Assembly: GCF_014648395.1 (NCBI RefSeq)
Contig: NZ_BMRA01000001.1
Span: forward strand, 500,521-564,520
Reading direction: 5' to 3'
DNA from: Micromonospora fulviviridis
GTDB lineage: Bacteria; Actinomycetota; Actinomycetes; Mycobacteriales; Micromonosporaceae
Length of the DNA: 64,000 bases
In this document: positions 41,222 through 51,325 of the stretch, piece by piece
Layout of the letters: each line of letters starts with the position of its first letter
Position numbering within the stretch: position 1 is the stretch's first letter
Notes under the pieces: model-generated
Told to the model about the DNA's origin: nothing
Databases searched by the model: none
The model's input: only the letters and a program-made list of their open reading frames with translations
Made by a program: the position numbers and the translations under genes

Positions 41222-42529
41222 TCAGCGCCAGCCGACGTCGATCCGGTCGCCACGCTCGTCGAAGAAGTGCAGCGCGTCCATCCGCACCTGGACGGCGAGC
41301 GGATGCCCCGCCGACACCGCCGGGTACGGGGCCAGCCGCACGGCCAGCTCCGCCGGGCGACGGTGGTGCCGGCCCGGGTCGGGAAGCACGCTGGTCCGGC
41401 TCCCGCTGCCGCTCGGCGCGGCCGAGACCGGGGCGTCCGCCGCCCGCCCGGCGAGGCGCTGCATCACCTGGCCGAACCGGCGCAGGCCGCGCTGGCCGGG
41501 GGCCGCGCTCTCCGCCGGGGTGCCCATCTCGTCCACCACGATGGCGGTGGCGCCGATGTCGAGGAAGGCCAGCGACTCGTGGCCGTGGTGCTCCAGGTAG
41601 CGGATCCGCCCGTGCAGCACGTCGCCCACGGTGTCCGGGGCGACCGGGGTGAGCGCCTCGGCCCGCATGCCGACCACGATCCGCTCGCCGTGGTAGTGCG
41701 CCACGGCCCGGCTGCGGATGTCGTCCCAGGGCAGGTAGAGCGCCTGCTCGCCGAGGTTCAGCGCCACGTACCGGTCGAGGTGGACGTAGACCGACGCCTC
41801 CAGCAGGTTCATCCGCGGGCTGCCGAGGAAGGCGGCGACGTAGAGGGTGGCCGGGCGGCCGTACACCTGGGTGGGCGTGCCCACGTCCTGGAGCACGCCC
41901 TTGCGCATGATGGCGACCCGGTCGGCCATGGTCAGCGCCTCGGCCTGGTCGTGCGTGACGTAGATGGTGGTGACGCCCAGCTCGCGGGTCAGCCCCGAGA
42001 TCTCGGCGCGCAACTCGGCGCGGAGGCCGCTGTCCAGGTTGGAGAGGGGCTCGTCCATGAGGAACAGGCCGGGCCGGCGCACTATCGCCCGCCCCATCGC
42101 CACCCGCTGCCGCTGGCCGCCGGAGAGCTGGCTGGGCTTGCGCCCCAGCACGTCGCCGATGCCCAGCGCGCTCGCCACGTCCTGGATCCGCTCGCCGCGC
42201 GGCCCGGGCTCGATCCCGGAGAGCCGGAGCGGGAAGCCGATGTTGTCGCCCACGGTCATGTGTGGATAGAGGGCGAAGTCCTGGAAGACCATGGCGATCT
42301 TCCGGTCCCGGGGCGGCAGGTCGTTGGCCACCTCGCCGCCGAGCATCACCGCGCCCGAGGTGGGATCCTCCAGGCCGGCGACCATCCGCAGCACGGTGGA
42401 CTTACCGCAGCCTGAGGGGCCGAGCAGCACCATGAACTCGCCGTCGTTGACATCCAGATTGATGGTGTCGACCGCGACTGTCCCGTCCTGGAACACCTTG
42501 GTGACATCCTTGAGCGCGACGGTCGTCAC
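41222..42529 (-). CDS. ABC sugar-importer ATPase (MsmK/UgpC/MalK type)
   Basis: The 435-residue ATPase has GPSGCGKST (Walker A), VFQDFALYPHMTVGDNIGFP (Q-loop), LSGGQRQRVAMGRAIVRRP (signature), LFLMDEPLSNLD (Walker B) and YVTHDQAEA (switch His). A C-terminal TOBE-like regulatory domain follows. ATPases of this group energise several sugar ABC importers and are often encoded away from the permeases, as here; no permease or binding protein is near. The protein is longer than the usual 360-380 residues because of a 60-70-residue Ser/Pro/Arg-rich insertion (about residues 330-395, with AAPSGSGSRTSVLPDP) within the TOBE region. GTG start with a GGGGAGGAG site. The 153 bp upstream hold its promoter. 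Confidence 0.88.
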   Translation of the reverse strand: MTTVALKDVTKVFQDGTVAVDTINLDVNDGEFMVLLGPSGCGKSTVLRMVAGLEDPTSGAVMLGGEVANDLPPRDRKIAMVFQDFALYPHMTVGDNIGFPLRLSGIEPGPRGERIQDVASALGIGDVLGRKPSQLSGGQRQRVAMGRAIVRRPGLFLMDEPLSNLDSGLRAELRAEISGLTRELGVTTIYVTHDQAEALTMADRVAIMRKGVLQDVGTPTQVYGRPATLYVAAFLGSPRMNLLEASVYVHLDRYVALNLGEQALYLPWDDIRSRAVAHYHGERIVVGMRAEALTPVAPDTVGDVLHGRIRYLEHHGHESLAFLDIGATAIVVDEMGTPAESAAPGQRGLRRFGQVMQRLAGRAADAPVSAAPSGSGSRTSVLPDPGRHHRRPAELAVRLAPYPAVSAGHPLAVQVRMDALHFFDERGDRIDVGWR

Positions 42530-42682
42530 CGTCTCCTCCCCAGCTCTCGGCCGAACCCGGGAATGACTGTGACCAGGATCATGGGATCCGCACATCGGGT
42601 AAACGTGTGATGTTCACATCGTGAAAGACCTATTACACGGGATAGGCAGCCTTCCATCGGTAAGGTGACCGTCGAGTAACCG

Positions 42683-44872
42683 TCAGGCCGGCTCGTCCAG
42701 GAAGACCCGGCGGACCACCCGCTCGGCGGCGTGCCCGTCGTCCAGGGCGCAGAACCGGGCCCGGAACCGTTGCCGCGCCTGCTCGGCCTTCGCCCCGCGC
42801 ACCGCGCCGCCGCGGAAGACGTCGAGCAGCCCGGCAAAGTCGACGGCGACCGCGCCCGGCGGCTCGGCGAGCAGGTCGAAGTAGACACCCCGGGCCACCC
42901 GGTACGCGTCCCAGTCCGGCGCGTAGACCACGATCGGCCGGTCCAGCACCGCGTAGTCGAACATCGCCGAGGAATAGTCGGTGACCAGCACGTCCGCGGC
43001 GAGGTACAGGTCCTCCACCCGGTCGTACGTGCTCACGTCCCGCACCCCGCCGTCGGACACGCCCCGCAACTGCCGCTCCCGGTCGTGGAAGTAGTGGCTG
43101 CGCATCAGTAGTCGCCCCGACGGGCCGAGCACGTCGCGCATCCGGTCCGGGTCGAACGGGGGGTGCCAGCCGGGCAGGTGCTCCCGGTGGGTCGGCGCGT
43201 AGAGCACCACGTACTCGTCGGGGCCGATGCCCAGCGCGGCGCGGACCTGGCGGCACTCCTCGGCGGTGGCCCGCGCCAGCCGGTCGTTGCGTGGATAACC
43301 GACCTCCAGCGTGGTGTAGTCGGCCGGGTAGGCCCGCTCCCACATCTGCGTGGAGAAGCTGTTCGAGCTGACGCTGTAGTCCCAGCGGTCCACCCGGTGC
43401 AGCAGCTTGGTGAAGTCCATCCCCACCGCGCCGACCGGATAGCGCTGCTGGTCCAGCCCCATCACCTTGACCGGGGTGCCGTGGTGGGTCTGCACGTGCA
43501 CCGAACCGGGTCGCTTGCGGACGAAGTCCGGGAAGTTGACGTTGTTGACCAGCCAGCGGGCCCGGGCCAGCACGCGGTAGTAGTCCCGGGTGCCGGCGAC
43601 CACGTACTCCACGCCGGGCGGCAGCACGGCCACCCGGTCGCGGCGGACGATCCAGACGCCGCGCACCTGCGGGGCCAGCCGGCGGGCGGCCGTGTAGATC
43701 GCGGCCGGGTTGCAGGAGTAGCCCCGGTACCAGTACGCCGCGTAGACGGCGAGCGTCGGGTCGAGCGGGCGGTGCAACTCGGCCCGGTAGTACTCGCGCA
43801 GCGCCGCGTCCCGGGCCCTGCGGGCGGTACGCCGGGCCACCGGCAGCACCCGCCGCCTGACCCGCCGGGCCGTGTGCCGGGCCTGCTCCTCGGCTTGGTG
43901 GGCGGCGCGGAGCGCGCTGAACGTACGCCACCGCCCGGCCGCCACCAGCCGGTGCTTCACCCCCTCCAGGCCGGGTGGGACCGGGTAGCCCTCGGGCGGC
44001 AGGAAGCGGACGTAGTCGGCGTGGATCTGGGCGAAGAACGGTGGCCGCAACTCGGCGGCGATCCGCTCGCCGTTGCCCAGCACGGTCAGGTAGTGCCAGA
44101 TCATCCGCTCGAAGACGGCCGGGCGCAGCCCGGCCACCGCCGGCCCCCAGCGATCCATCAGCCGGAACACCCGGTGCCACTGCGCGAAGACCTCGAAGTG
44201 CCGGTCCCCCCGGGTCCGGGTGATCGCCCCGGTCCGGCGCTGCCGGTAGTTGAGGCAGACCCGGTCCAGCACGCCGATCCGCTCGGCCGCCATCAGCGCG
44301 GGATAGCTGAACGAGACGTCCTCGTACCAGCCGGGTTCGAAGCGCAGCCCCTGCTCGACCAGGAACTCCCGGCGGACCAGCCGGTTCCAGGCGGTGTGCA
44401 GCAGCCGCAGGGTCTCCGGCCGGTCCCGCAGCCGGAACGTCGCCTCGTCGGGCGGCTCGGGGAACACGTCCCGCATTGCGCTGCGGGTGCCGACGTTGTT
44501 CCAGTGCGCCCGGACGTGGTCGACGACCAGCACGTCCGGGCGGGTGGCGCGGAGCCGGTCGGCCACGTGCGGCAGGCAGCCGGCGACCAGCCAGTCGTCC
44601 CCGTCGACGAACCAGACGTACTCGCCGACGGCCCGGTCCAGCCCGATGTTGCGGGCCGGACCGAGCCCGACGTTCTCGACGAGCCGCACCGGGTGGACCC
44701 GGGGGTCGCGGGCCGCGTACTCGTCCAGGATCTCGCCGCTGCCGTCCGGGGAGGCGTCGTCGATCCCGATCACCTCGAGGTCGTCGAACGGCTGGTCGAG
44801 GATCGAGTCGAGACACTCCCGCAGGTAACCCTGCACCTTGAAGGCCGGTACGACGAAGCTGATCAGGGTCAT
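42683..44872 (-). CDS. Fused glycosyltransferase family 2 / CDP-glycerol glycerophosphotransferase
   Basis: A 729-residue two-domain enzyme. Residues 1-330 form a GT2 (GT-A) glycosyltransferase: SFVVPAFKVQGYLRECLDSI, IDDASPDGSGEILDEYA, and the metal-binding VDGDDWL. The C-terminal half from about 370 is a TagB/TagF-type CDP-glycerol:poly(glycerophosphate) glycerophosphotransferase: HHGTPVKVMGLDQQ, NDRLARAT, LYAPTHREHLPGW, and DVLVTDYSSAMFDYAVLDRP. Together they could build or modify a teichoic-acid-like polymer at the inner membrane face. The gene is last in the TagGH-type operon, 15 bp after the CDP-alcohol transferase. No signal peptide is visible; the protein is cytoplasmic or membrane-associated. 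Confidence 0.9.
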   Translation of the reverse strand: MTLISFVVPAFKVQGYLRECLDSILDQPFDDLEVIGIDDASPDGSGEILDEYAARDPRVHPVRLVENVGLGPARNIGLDRAVGEYVWFVDGDDWLVAGCLPHVADRLRATRPDVLVVDHVRAHWNNVGTRSAMRDVFPEPPDEATFRLRDRPETLRLLHTAWNRLVRREFLVEQGLRFEPGWYEDVSFSYPALMAAERIGVLDRVCLNYRQRRTGAITRTRGDRHFEVFAQWHRVFRLMDRWGPAVAGLRPAVFERMIWHYLTVLGNGERIAAELRPPFFAQIHADYVRFLPPEGYPVPPGLEGVKHRLVAAGRWRTFSALRAAHQAEEQARHTARRVRRRVLPVARRTARRARDAALREYYRAELHRPLDPTLAVYAAYWYRGYSCNPAAIYTAARRLAPQVRGVWIVRRDRVAVLPPGVEYVVAGTRDYYRVLARARWLVNNVNFPDFVRKRPGSVHVQTHHGTPVKVMGLDQQRYPVGAVGMDFTKLLHRVDRWDYSVSSNSFSTQMWERAYPADYTTLEVGYPRNDRLARATAEECRQVRAALGIGPDEYVVLYAPTHREHLPGWHPPFDPDRMRDVLGPSGRLLMRSHYFHDRERQLRGVSDGGVRDVSTYDRVEDLYLAADVLVTDYSSAMFDYAVLDRPIVVYAPDWDAYRVARGVYFDLLAEPPGAVAVDFAGLLDVFRGGAVRGAKAEQARQRFRARFCALDDGHAAERVVRRVFLDEPA

Positions 44873-44887
44873 CCGGCCGGCCCTCCG

Positions 44888-46834
44888 TCAGCCCGGCGAG
44901 CGGTCACCCCCACGGGCGCGGGCCGGCAGGACCACCCAGGCGAGGACCACGCTCGCGACAAAAACCACGAGAAGGTACGTACCGAGTGTAGCCAGAGCGA
45001 TGCTCGCAATTCCGGCGATCGACCCGATGGTCAGCAGCGCGGAACGCCCCTCCCAGCCGAGCGTGGCGGCGTGCAGCGGCGGGGCCGCCTGCCGCTTCTC
45101 CAGCCGGGCGGTCAGGTCGTAGTGGTGCAGGGTCAGCACGAAGACGTACCCGAAGATCAGCCACGGCGACACCCGCCCGGCCACCCCGACGGCGATGGCG
45201 AAGAGGTACTCCCCGGCCCGCAGCGCCGCCGGGACCAGCCAGTCCAGCGGCCCGTCGTGCGCCGCCCGCGCACCCTGCGCCCCGCCCAGCAGGACCACCA
45301 GCGCGAACGTCACCGCCCAGCCGGGCAGGCCGCCCCCGGCGTGCACCGCCAGCAGCGCCCACAGCAGCAGCCCCGCCGCGCCGAGCGCGCCGGCCACCGC
45401 GAGCACCAGCGGGGCGCGCACCACCGGCATGGCCCGGACCAGCGGCCCGTCGTCGCGGTGCAGGCCGGTGTCGACCGTGGTCAGCACCGGCACCCGCATC
45501 CACCACGCCCGCAGGGTGCGGAGCGCCCCGGTGTACGCGAACGCCAGCACGCCCCACACCAGCACCGCGCAGAGCGCCACCAGCGGCCCGAACAGCGCGG
45601 CGGCCACCGCCATGAGCGCCCACCGCTCACCGATCGGGAAGACCACGGTCCGCTTCAGCCAGTAGGAGACCGAGCCGGTGTCCGCCTGCACCTTGGTCGA
45701 GGCGGCGTTCAGCTTGCCGCCGATGCCGCCCGCGTCCCCGGTCACCGCCCGGGGGCGCCGCGCCGCCTCGTCGTGCAGCACCCCGTACCAGGTGTCGGTC
45801 ATGTGCCGCACGGTCTGCAGGGTCATGGCGGCGATCGCCAGCGCCCAGCCGTAGCGGAAGCCGGCGTGCGTGGCGCCGTAGCCGAGACCGGCGTAGACGA
45901 CGTACTCCTTGGCCCGGTCGGCCATGGTGTCCAGCCACCCGCCCCAGGCGCTGAAGTGCCGGGTGTAGCGGGCCAACTGGCCGTCCACGCAGTCCAGCAC
46001 GAAGCCCAGGTAGAGCAGGACGCCACCGGCCACCAGCGCGGGCCGGCCGCCCACGCCGAAGAGCACCGCCGCGGCCACCGCGAAGGCCACCGAGATCATG
46101 GTGACCGCGGTCGGGCCCAGGCCGATCCGGGCGGCCGCCTTGGTCACGTACGGGGACCAGGTGCTGACGAAGAACGTGGTGAAGAAGTCGTCGCGCTCCT
46201 TCACCGACAGCTTCAGCTCGGCCCGGTCCTCGTCCACGGCGGCCACGGCCGCCTGCGCCGCGGCCAGTTCCGCCGGGTCGCCGACCCGGTGCGCCACGAG
46301 CAGGCGTACCCGGTGGGCGAAGACCAGGGTGCCGCAGCCGACGAGGCCGGCGACGATCCGGTCCAGGGCGGACGCCGGGCCGGTCGGCGCCGGACCGGTC
46401 GCGGACCCGGCCACGGCGCGGGCGGCGGCGGCGAGGGCCGGCAGGTCGGCCGGGCCGACCCGCAGCGCGCCGCCGAACACGCCGGTCGCGCCCGCCGGGT
46501 CGTCCACCGCGACCACCTGGCCGCGCTCCTCGCGGACCGTGGCCTGCCCGGTGGCTGGCGGATCGGTGAGCACCAGGGCCACCGTCGGCCCGACCGGGCT
46601 GGTCGCCAGATGCTTGAGTACGGCGGTGTGCGCCACCAGGTCGGCCCCGCTGACCAGCACCGGCCCGGTGGCGGTGGCCACCAGGTCGGCCAGCTCGGAC
46701 AGGTCGGTGGCCACCCGCACCTCGTCCGCCCCGGCCCGCCGCCACTGCCCGGCGAGCCGGTCGACCAGGCGCTCCCCGGCGTCGGTGCTCAGGCCCGCCG
46801 CCGGCCCGGCGGCGAGCACGATCGCGAGCGTCAC
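44888..46834 (-). CDS. CDP-alcohol phosphatidyltransferase fused to a nucleotidyltransferase-like domain
   Basis: The 648-residue protein has a Rossmann-like N-terminal domain of about 200 residues. It begins LAIVLAAGPAAG, like a degenerate sugar-phosphate nucleotidyltransferase lacking the usual GxGTRL loop. A linker (DEDRAELKLSVKERDDFFTT) leads into a CDP-alcohol phosphotransferase core: DGQLARYTRHFSAWGGWLD with the D-x2-DG-x2-AR...G-x3-D-x3-D motif intact, and six or more membrane helices. Further membrane helices fill the last 250 residues. Such enzymes join a CDP-activated alcohol to an acceptor alcohol. The start is GTG, overlapping the ATPase stop by 4 bp. Similar N-terminal fusions occur in inositol-phosphate and ether-lipid enzymes; the acceptor here is unknown. 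Confidence 0.85.
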   Translation of the reverse strand: MTLAIVLAAGPAAGLSTDAGERLVDRLAGQWRRAGADEVRVATDLSELADLVATATGPVLVSGADLVAHTAVLKHLATSPVGPTVALVLTDPPATGQATVREERGQVVAVDDPAGATGVFGGALRVGPADLPALAAAARAVAGSATGPAPTGPASALDRIVAGLVGCGTLVFAHRVRLLVAHRVGDPAELAAAQAAVAAVDEDRAELKLSVKERDDFFTTFFVSTWSPYVTKAAARIGLGPTAVTMISVAFAVAAAVLFGVGGRPALVAGGVLLYLGFVLDCVDGQLARYTRHFSAWGGWLDTMADRAKEYVVYAGLGYGATHAGFRYGWALAIAAMTLQTVRHMTDTWYGVLHDEAARRPRAVTGDAGGIGGKLNAASTKVQADTGSVSYWLKRTVVFPIGERWALMAVAAALFGPLVALCAVLVWGVLAFAYTGALRTLRAWWMRVPVLTTVDTGLHRDDGPLVRAMPVVRAPLVLAVAGALGAAGLLLWALLAVHAGGGLPGWAVTFALVVLLGGAQGARAAHDGPLDWLVPAALRAGEYLFAIAVGVAGRVSPWLIFGYVFVLTLHHYDLTARLEKRQAAPPLHAATLGWEGRSALLTIGSIAGIASIALATLGTYLLVVFVASVVLAWVVLPARARGGDRSPG

Positions 46835-47574
46835 CGCTGCGTCGCGCTGGCGTAGGCGTGCAGCGCCTCGTCGATCGTGCCGTCGACCGTCAGCCGCCCC
46901 GCGTCGAGGTAGAGCCCCCGACGACAGAACCGGGTGAGGTCCTTTTCGTTGTGTGACACCAGCACCAGCGTGCGCCCTTCCGCGAGAAGTCGCTCGATGG
47001 TCGCATAGCACTTGGCGCGGAACTCCGCGTCCCCGACCGCGGTCACCTCGTCCACCAGCAGCACGGGGTGCGGCAGGTGGGCGATGACCGCGAAACCCAG
47101 CCGGACCTTCATCCCCGACGAGTAGTGCCGGACCGAGGTGTCGATGGCCCGTTCCACCTGCTCACCGGCGAACGAGACGATCTCGTCGAAGTGCCGGCGC
47201 AGGTACGCGCCCGACAGCCCGTGCAGCCCGCCCACCAGGTAGAGGTTCTCCCGGCCGGTCAGGTCCCCGGAGAAGCCGGCGGAGAGTTCCAGCAGCGGGG
47301 CCACCCGGCCATGGACCCGGATCGAGCCCTCGTCGGGGATCAGCACCCCGGCGATCAGCCGCAGCAGGGTGCTCTTGCCGGTGCCGTTACGCCCGACCAC
47401 GCCGACCGTCTCACCCGGCTCGATCCGGAACGACACGTCCCGCAGCGGCCAGAACCGGCCGGCGTCCGGGTCCCGGGCGCCCCGGTGGATGAGCAGTTCC
47501 CGCAGCCGGAGCTGGCGGCGGCGGTTGCGGACGAACCGGATGCCGAGCCCGTCCGCCTCGATCATGGCCGCCAT
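46831..47574 (-). CDS. Teichoic-acid/polysaccharide export ABC ATPase (TagH/Wzt type)
   Basis: A 247-residue ATPase of the polysaccharide-export class. GETVGVVGRNGTGKSTLLRL (Walker A) and LLELSAGFSGDLTGRENLYL (signature of this subfamily) come first. YSSGMKVRLGFAVIAHLPHP is the ABC signature region, LLVDEVTAVGDAEF the Walker B, and LVLVSHN the switch. The characteristic DPDAGRFWPLRDVSF segment precedes it. It pairs with the permease whose stop abuts its ATG with no gap, and together they would flip a lipid-linked polymer across the membrane. It lacks the C-terminal carbohydrate-binding domain of Wzt, so it is TagH-like. Confidence 0.92.
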   Translation of the reverse strand: MAAMIEADGLGIRFVRNRRRQLRLRELLIHRGARDPDAGRFWPLRDVSFRIEPGETVGVVGRNGTGKSTLLRLIAGVLIPDEGSIRVHGRVAPLLELSAGFSGDLTGRENLYLVGGLHGLSGAYLRRHFDEIVSFAGEQVERAIDTSVRHYSSGMKVRLGFAVIAHLPHPVLLVDEVTAVGDAEFRAKCYATIERLLAEGRTLVLVSHNEKDLTRFCRRGLYLDAGRLTVDGTIDEALHAYASATQR

Positions 47575-48402
47575 TCACAGTTCCTTGAGCACGGCCGGTT
47601 CGAGGCGGCGGAACGACCACCAGCCCAGCGCGAACACCAGCAGGCTGCCCGCCACGGTGACGGTGAGCAGCCGGGCGTCCGGGAACTCGTCCGGATACCA
47701 GATCGCGTGGTGCAGCTGGAAGATCCCGACCAGTGGGTTCAGCTCGTACGCGACCTTCAGCCAGCCCGGCATGCCCGAGCCCCGGACCAGGTTCAGCGGA
47801 TAGATGATCGGGGTGGCGTAGAAGAGCACCCGGATGATCAGCCGCATGAAGCGCTCGATGTCGCGCATCAGCACGTTGCCCGCCGACAGCAGCAGCGCCA
47901 GCCCCACCAGCAGGACGAACTGCACCGCCACGGCCAGCGGCAGCGCGAGCAGTGTCCAGCCGAGGTGGATCCGGCCGTGGCCGGCGTAGAGGGCCGCGAT
48001 GGCGACCAGGATGGGCAGGCCGGCGGCGTACTCGGCGAACCGGCCGGTGACCCGGCCGATCGGAAAGACCTGCCGGGGCAGGTTCATCGTGGTGATCAGC
48101 CGGGCCTGACCGGTCAGCGCGTTGGCCGCCTCGGTCAGCGCCGAGCTGGCCCACATCCAGGCGAAGATCCCGGTGATCAGGAAGAGCGGGTACGACCCGG
48201 CCGCGTCACCGAGGTGCCGCCGGGTGGCGCCGGAATAGAGCACGCCGAAGACGAACCAGTAGATGAGGCCCATGCCGAGCGGCTCGATGAGCGACCAGAG
48301 ATAGCCCAGCACGGACTGCTGGTACTTCACCGCGAGATCGCGCCGGACCAGGATGCGCAGCGAGGTGCGGGCGGACCAGAGCGCGGCGACGCCGGACGTC
48401 AC
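47575..48402 (-). CDS. Teichoic-acid/polysaccharide export ABC permease (TagG type)
   Basis: A 275-residue ABC-2 permease with six predicted membrane helices. RDLAVKYQQSVLGYLWSLIE and PLGMGLIYWFVFGVLY are the opening motifs of TagG/Wzm proteins. FLITGIFAWMWASSALTEAA, MRLIIRVLFYATPIIYPLNL and YELNPLVGIFQLHHAIWY follow. The start is GTG with a GAGGATG site; the open frame upstream is Arg/Gly-rich and overlaps the serine dehydratase end. It is the first gene of the four-gene surface-polymer operon, 64 bp downstream of sdaA on the same strand. Confidence 0.9.
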   Translation of the reverse strand: MTSGVAALWSARTSLRILVRRDLAVKYQQSVLGYLWSLIEPLGMGLIYWFVFGVLYSGATRRHLGDAAGSYPLFLITGIFAWMWASSALTEAANALTGQARLITTMNLPRQVFPIGRVTGRFAEYAAGLPILVAIAALYAGHGRIHLGWTLLALPLAVAVQFVLLVGLALLLSAGNVLMRDIERFMRLIIRVLFYATPIIYPLNLVRGSGMPGWLKVAYELNPLVGIFQLHHAIWYPDEFPDARLLTVTVAGSLLVFALGWWSFRRLEPAVLKEL

Positions 48403-48466
48403 CGTCCCATCCTCGCCCCGACCGCCCCGGCCCGGCGTACGGACGCGCGGGGTCACCCCTTCGGGT

Positions 48467-49837
<1,371 letters not shown>

Positions 49838-50205
49838 CGCTGCACTTCCTCGCCGTCGTCCCCGTTTTGCGGGTCCGGCCCGGTGTGTGCCGCTCCCCGG
49901 TGCGGGAGGCGGCGGGCGGCACCCGGGGTGTGGGCGCCCGACCGGCGAGCCTACCCGCCCAGGTCACCCCCTGCCCGCGAGCCGGCACACTCCCGCACGC
50001 TCCCCACCCTCCGCGCCACCCGTCTACCCACCGTCACCGCCCCCGCCCCGGGCCGGAGCGGGGCGAGCGTCGGCGGGGGGCCGCCGGGGTAAGCACCTAC
50101 GGGTGCCCGGGTCGCCGATCCTCCTCGGGGCCGAGGGCGCGGCGCGCAGCCGTTCCTACCGTGGAACCCAGCGCGGCGGATCGCCGCAGAAGTGGGAGTA
50201 CGACG

Positions 50206-50415
50206 ATGAGTCGCAAACTGGTCCGGACCCGCCAGGGGCGCATGCTCGCCGGCGTCTGCGCCGGCCTGGCCCAGCGGTTCGGCATGTCGGCCGGCATGGT
50301 CCGGCTGCTGTTCCTGCTGTCGCTGCTGCTGCCCGGCACCCAGGTGATCGTCTACCTGATCCTCTGGATCCTCATGCCGAACGAGGACCGCTACCTCGCC
50401 ACCGGCCGCCACTGA
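50206..50415 (+). CDS. PspC domain protein
   Basis: A 69-residue PspC-domain protein: KLVRTRQGRMLAGVCAGLAQ, RFGMSAGMVRLLFLLSLLLP, then a second hydrophobic part (TQVIVYLILWILMPNED). The G-x-C-x-G-L motif and single membrane hairpin are diagnostic. PspC proteins take part in envelope-stress sensing; short forms like this one are common in actinobacteria. The start is ATG with GGGAG. The 368 bp between this gene and sdaA hold no gene I can support; some GC hairpins and a likely promoter are there. Confidence 0.88.
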   Translation: MSRKLVRTRQGRMLAGVCAGLAQRFGMSAGMVRLLFLLSLLLPGTQVIVYLILWILMPNEDRYLATGRH

Positions 50416-50422
50416 CCCTCGC

Positions 50423-50451
50423 CGCCCGCCCCGGGAGCACCGGGGCGGGCG
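50423..50451. terminator. Bidirectional hairpin between pspC-type and DUF4230 genes
   Basis: A perfect 12-bp stem (CGCCCGCCCCGG / CCGGGGCGGGCG, 5-nt loop) between convergent stops. Confidence 0.8.
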
Positions 50452-50460
50452 CCGGCGGCG

Positions 50461-51225
50461 TCAGGACGCCGTGTAGGTGACCGTCACCTTCTGGTAGCCG
50501 AGGGAGCGCAGCAACCCCTCCAGCATCTTGCGGGTGTTCTCCTCGGCCCGGGCGGTGAGCCCGCTGTCCCGGGCCGCCGCGGTGATCCGGTCCTCGGCGA
50601 GCTGGTAGACCTGCTGCTGCCGGTTGGGGTCGCCGCCGACCAGGTCGTTCAGCCGGTTGATCAGGCCGCGCTGCTCGGCGAAGACGTAGCTCTTGTCCAT
50701 GTCCAGGTCGGTCTCGCCGAGCTGCGGCGCGGGCAGCTTGATCTCGACGGACTTGCCGTCGTCGGAGACCACCACCGCCCCGTCGGCGATCTTGGCGAAG
50801 TCGACGTACGCCTCGATGCGGCCCGCCCCGACGAAGAGCGTGCGCTCGTTGAGCAGGAAGTCCGGCACGTTGCGCCGGTCCTTCTGCACGTCGACCACCA
50901 CCTGGAAGTTGCCCTCGGCCGCCACGTAGCGGCTCAGGTCGCGGATCGACTTGAGCAGCGGCGGCTGGCTGCGGTCGGTCTGCTCCTTGGCGAACGGGTT
51001 GCGGAAGTCCGGGAGCAGGCCGGTCGCCTGCACGCCGAGCAGCACCACCACGGCCAGCGCGGCCGCGCCGAGCACCCAGAGCAGGCCGCGAGCCGGGGCG
51101 CCGGGCGACCCCGGGCCACCACGGCCGGGCTCGGGTGGGACGTCCGACCGGGCCCGGAGAGACTCGCCGGTCGGGTATTCCGGGAACTCCCTGGTGGGCT
51201 GGTTGATGTCACCGTCGCGGGCCAT
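50461..51225 (-). CDS. DUF4230 domain membrane protein
   Basis: A 254-residue protein. A disordered cytoplasmic N-terminus with Pro/Gly/Glu precedes one membrane helix at about residues 48-68 (LLWVLGAAALAVVVLLGVQ). The extracytoplasmic DUF4230 domain has LLKSIRDLSRYVAAEGNFQV, VDFAKIADGAVVVSDDGKSV and LPAPQLGETDLDMDKSYVF, followed by helices and YQKVTVTYTAS at the end. The domain's function is unknown. It converges with the pspC-type gene, so both may relate to the envelope. ATG start. Confidence 0.85.
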   Translation of the reverse strand: MARDGDINQPTREFPEYPTGESLRARSDVPPEPGRGGPGSPGAPARGLLWVLGAAALAVVVLLGVQATGLLPDFRNPFAKEQTDRSQPPLLKSIRDLSRYVAAEGNFQVVVDVQKDRRNVPDFLLNERTLFVGAGRIEAYVDFAKIADGAVVVSDDGKSVEIKLPAPQLGETDLDMDKSYVFAEQRGLINRLNDLVGGDPNRQQQVYQLAEDRITAAARDSGLTARAEENTRKMLEGLLRSLGYQKVTVTYTAS

Positions 51226-51325
51226 CGCCCCTCACCGTCCTCGTCAGACACATCGACTGAGAATGACGGTACGGCCACCGTGCGACACTCGCTCGTCGAG
51301 CGACCCGATCGGGTGAATCCGCAGG

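Noticed and set aside
43163..46855. 1230-codon plus-strand open frame across the surface-polymer operon
   Set aside because: Low-complexity composition and complete overlap with two well-conserved genes mark it as a shadow.
49838..50205. Possible gene in the 368-bp gap between sdaA and the pspC-type gene
   Set aside because: Open frames there are Pro/Arg-rich, lack ribosome-binding sites and have no continuity with known families.
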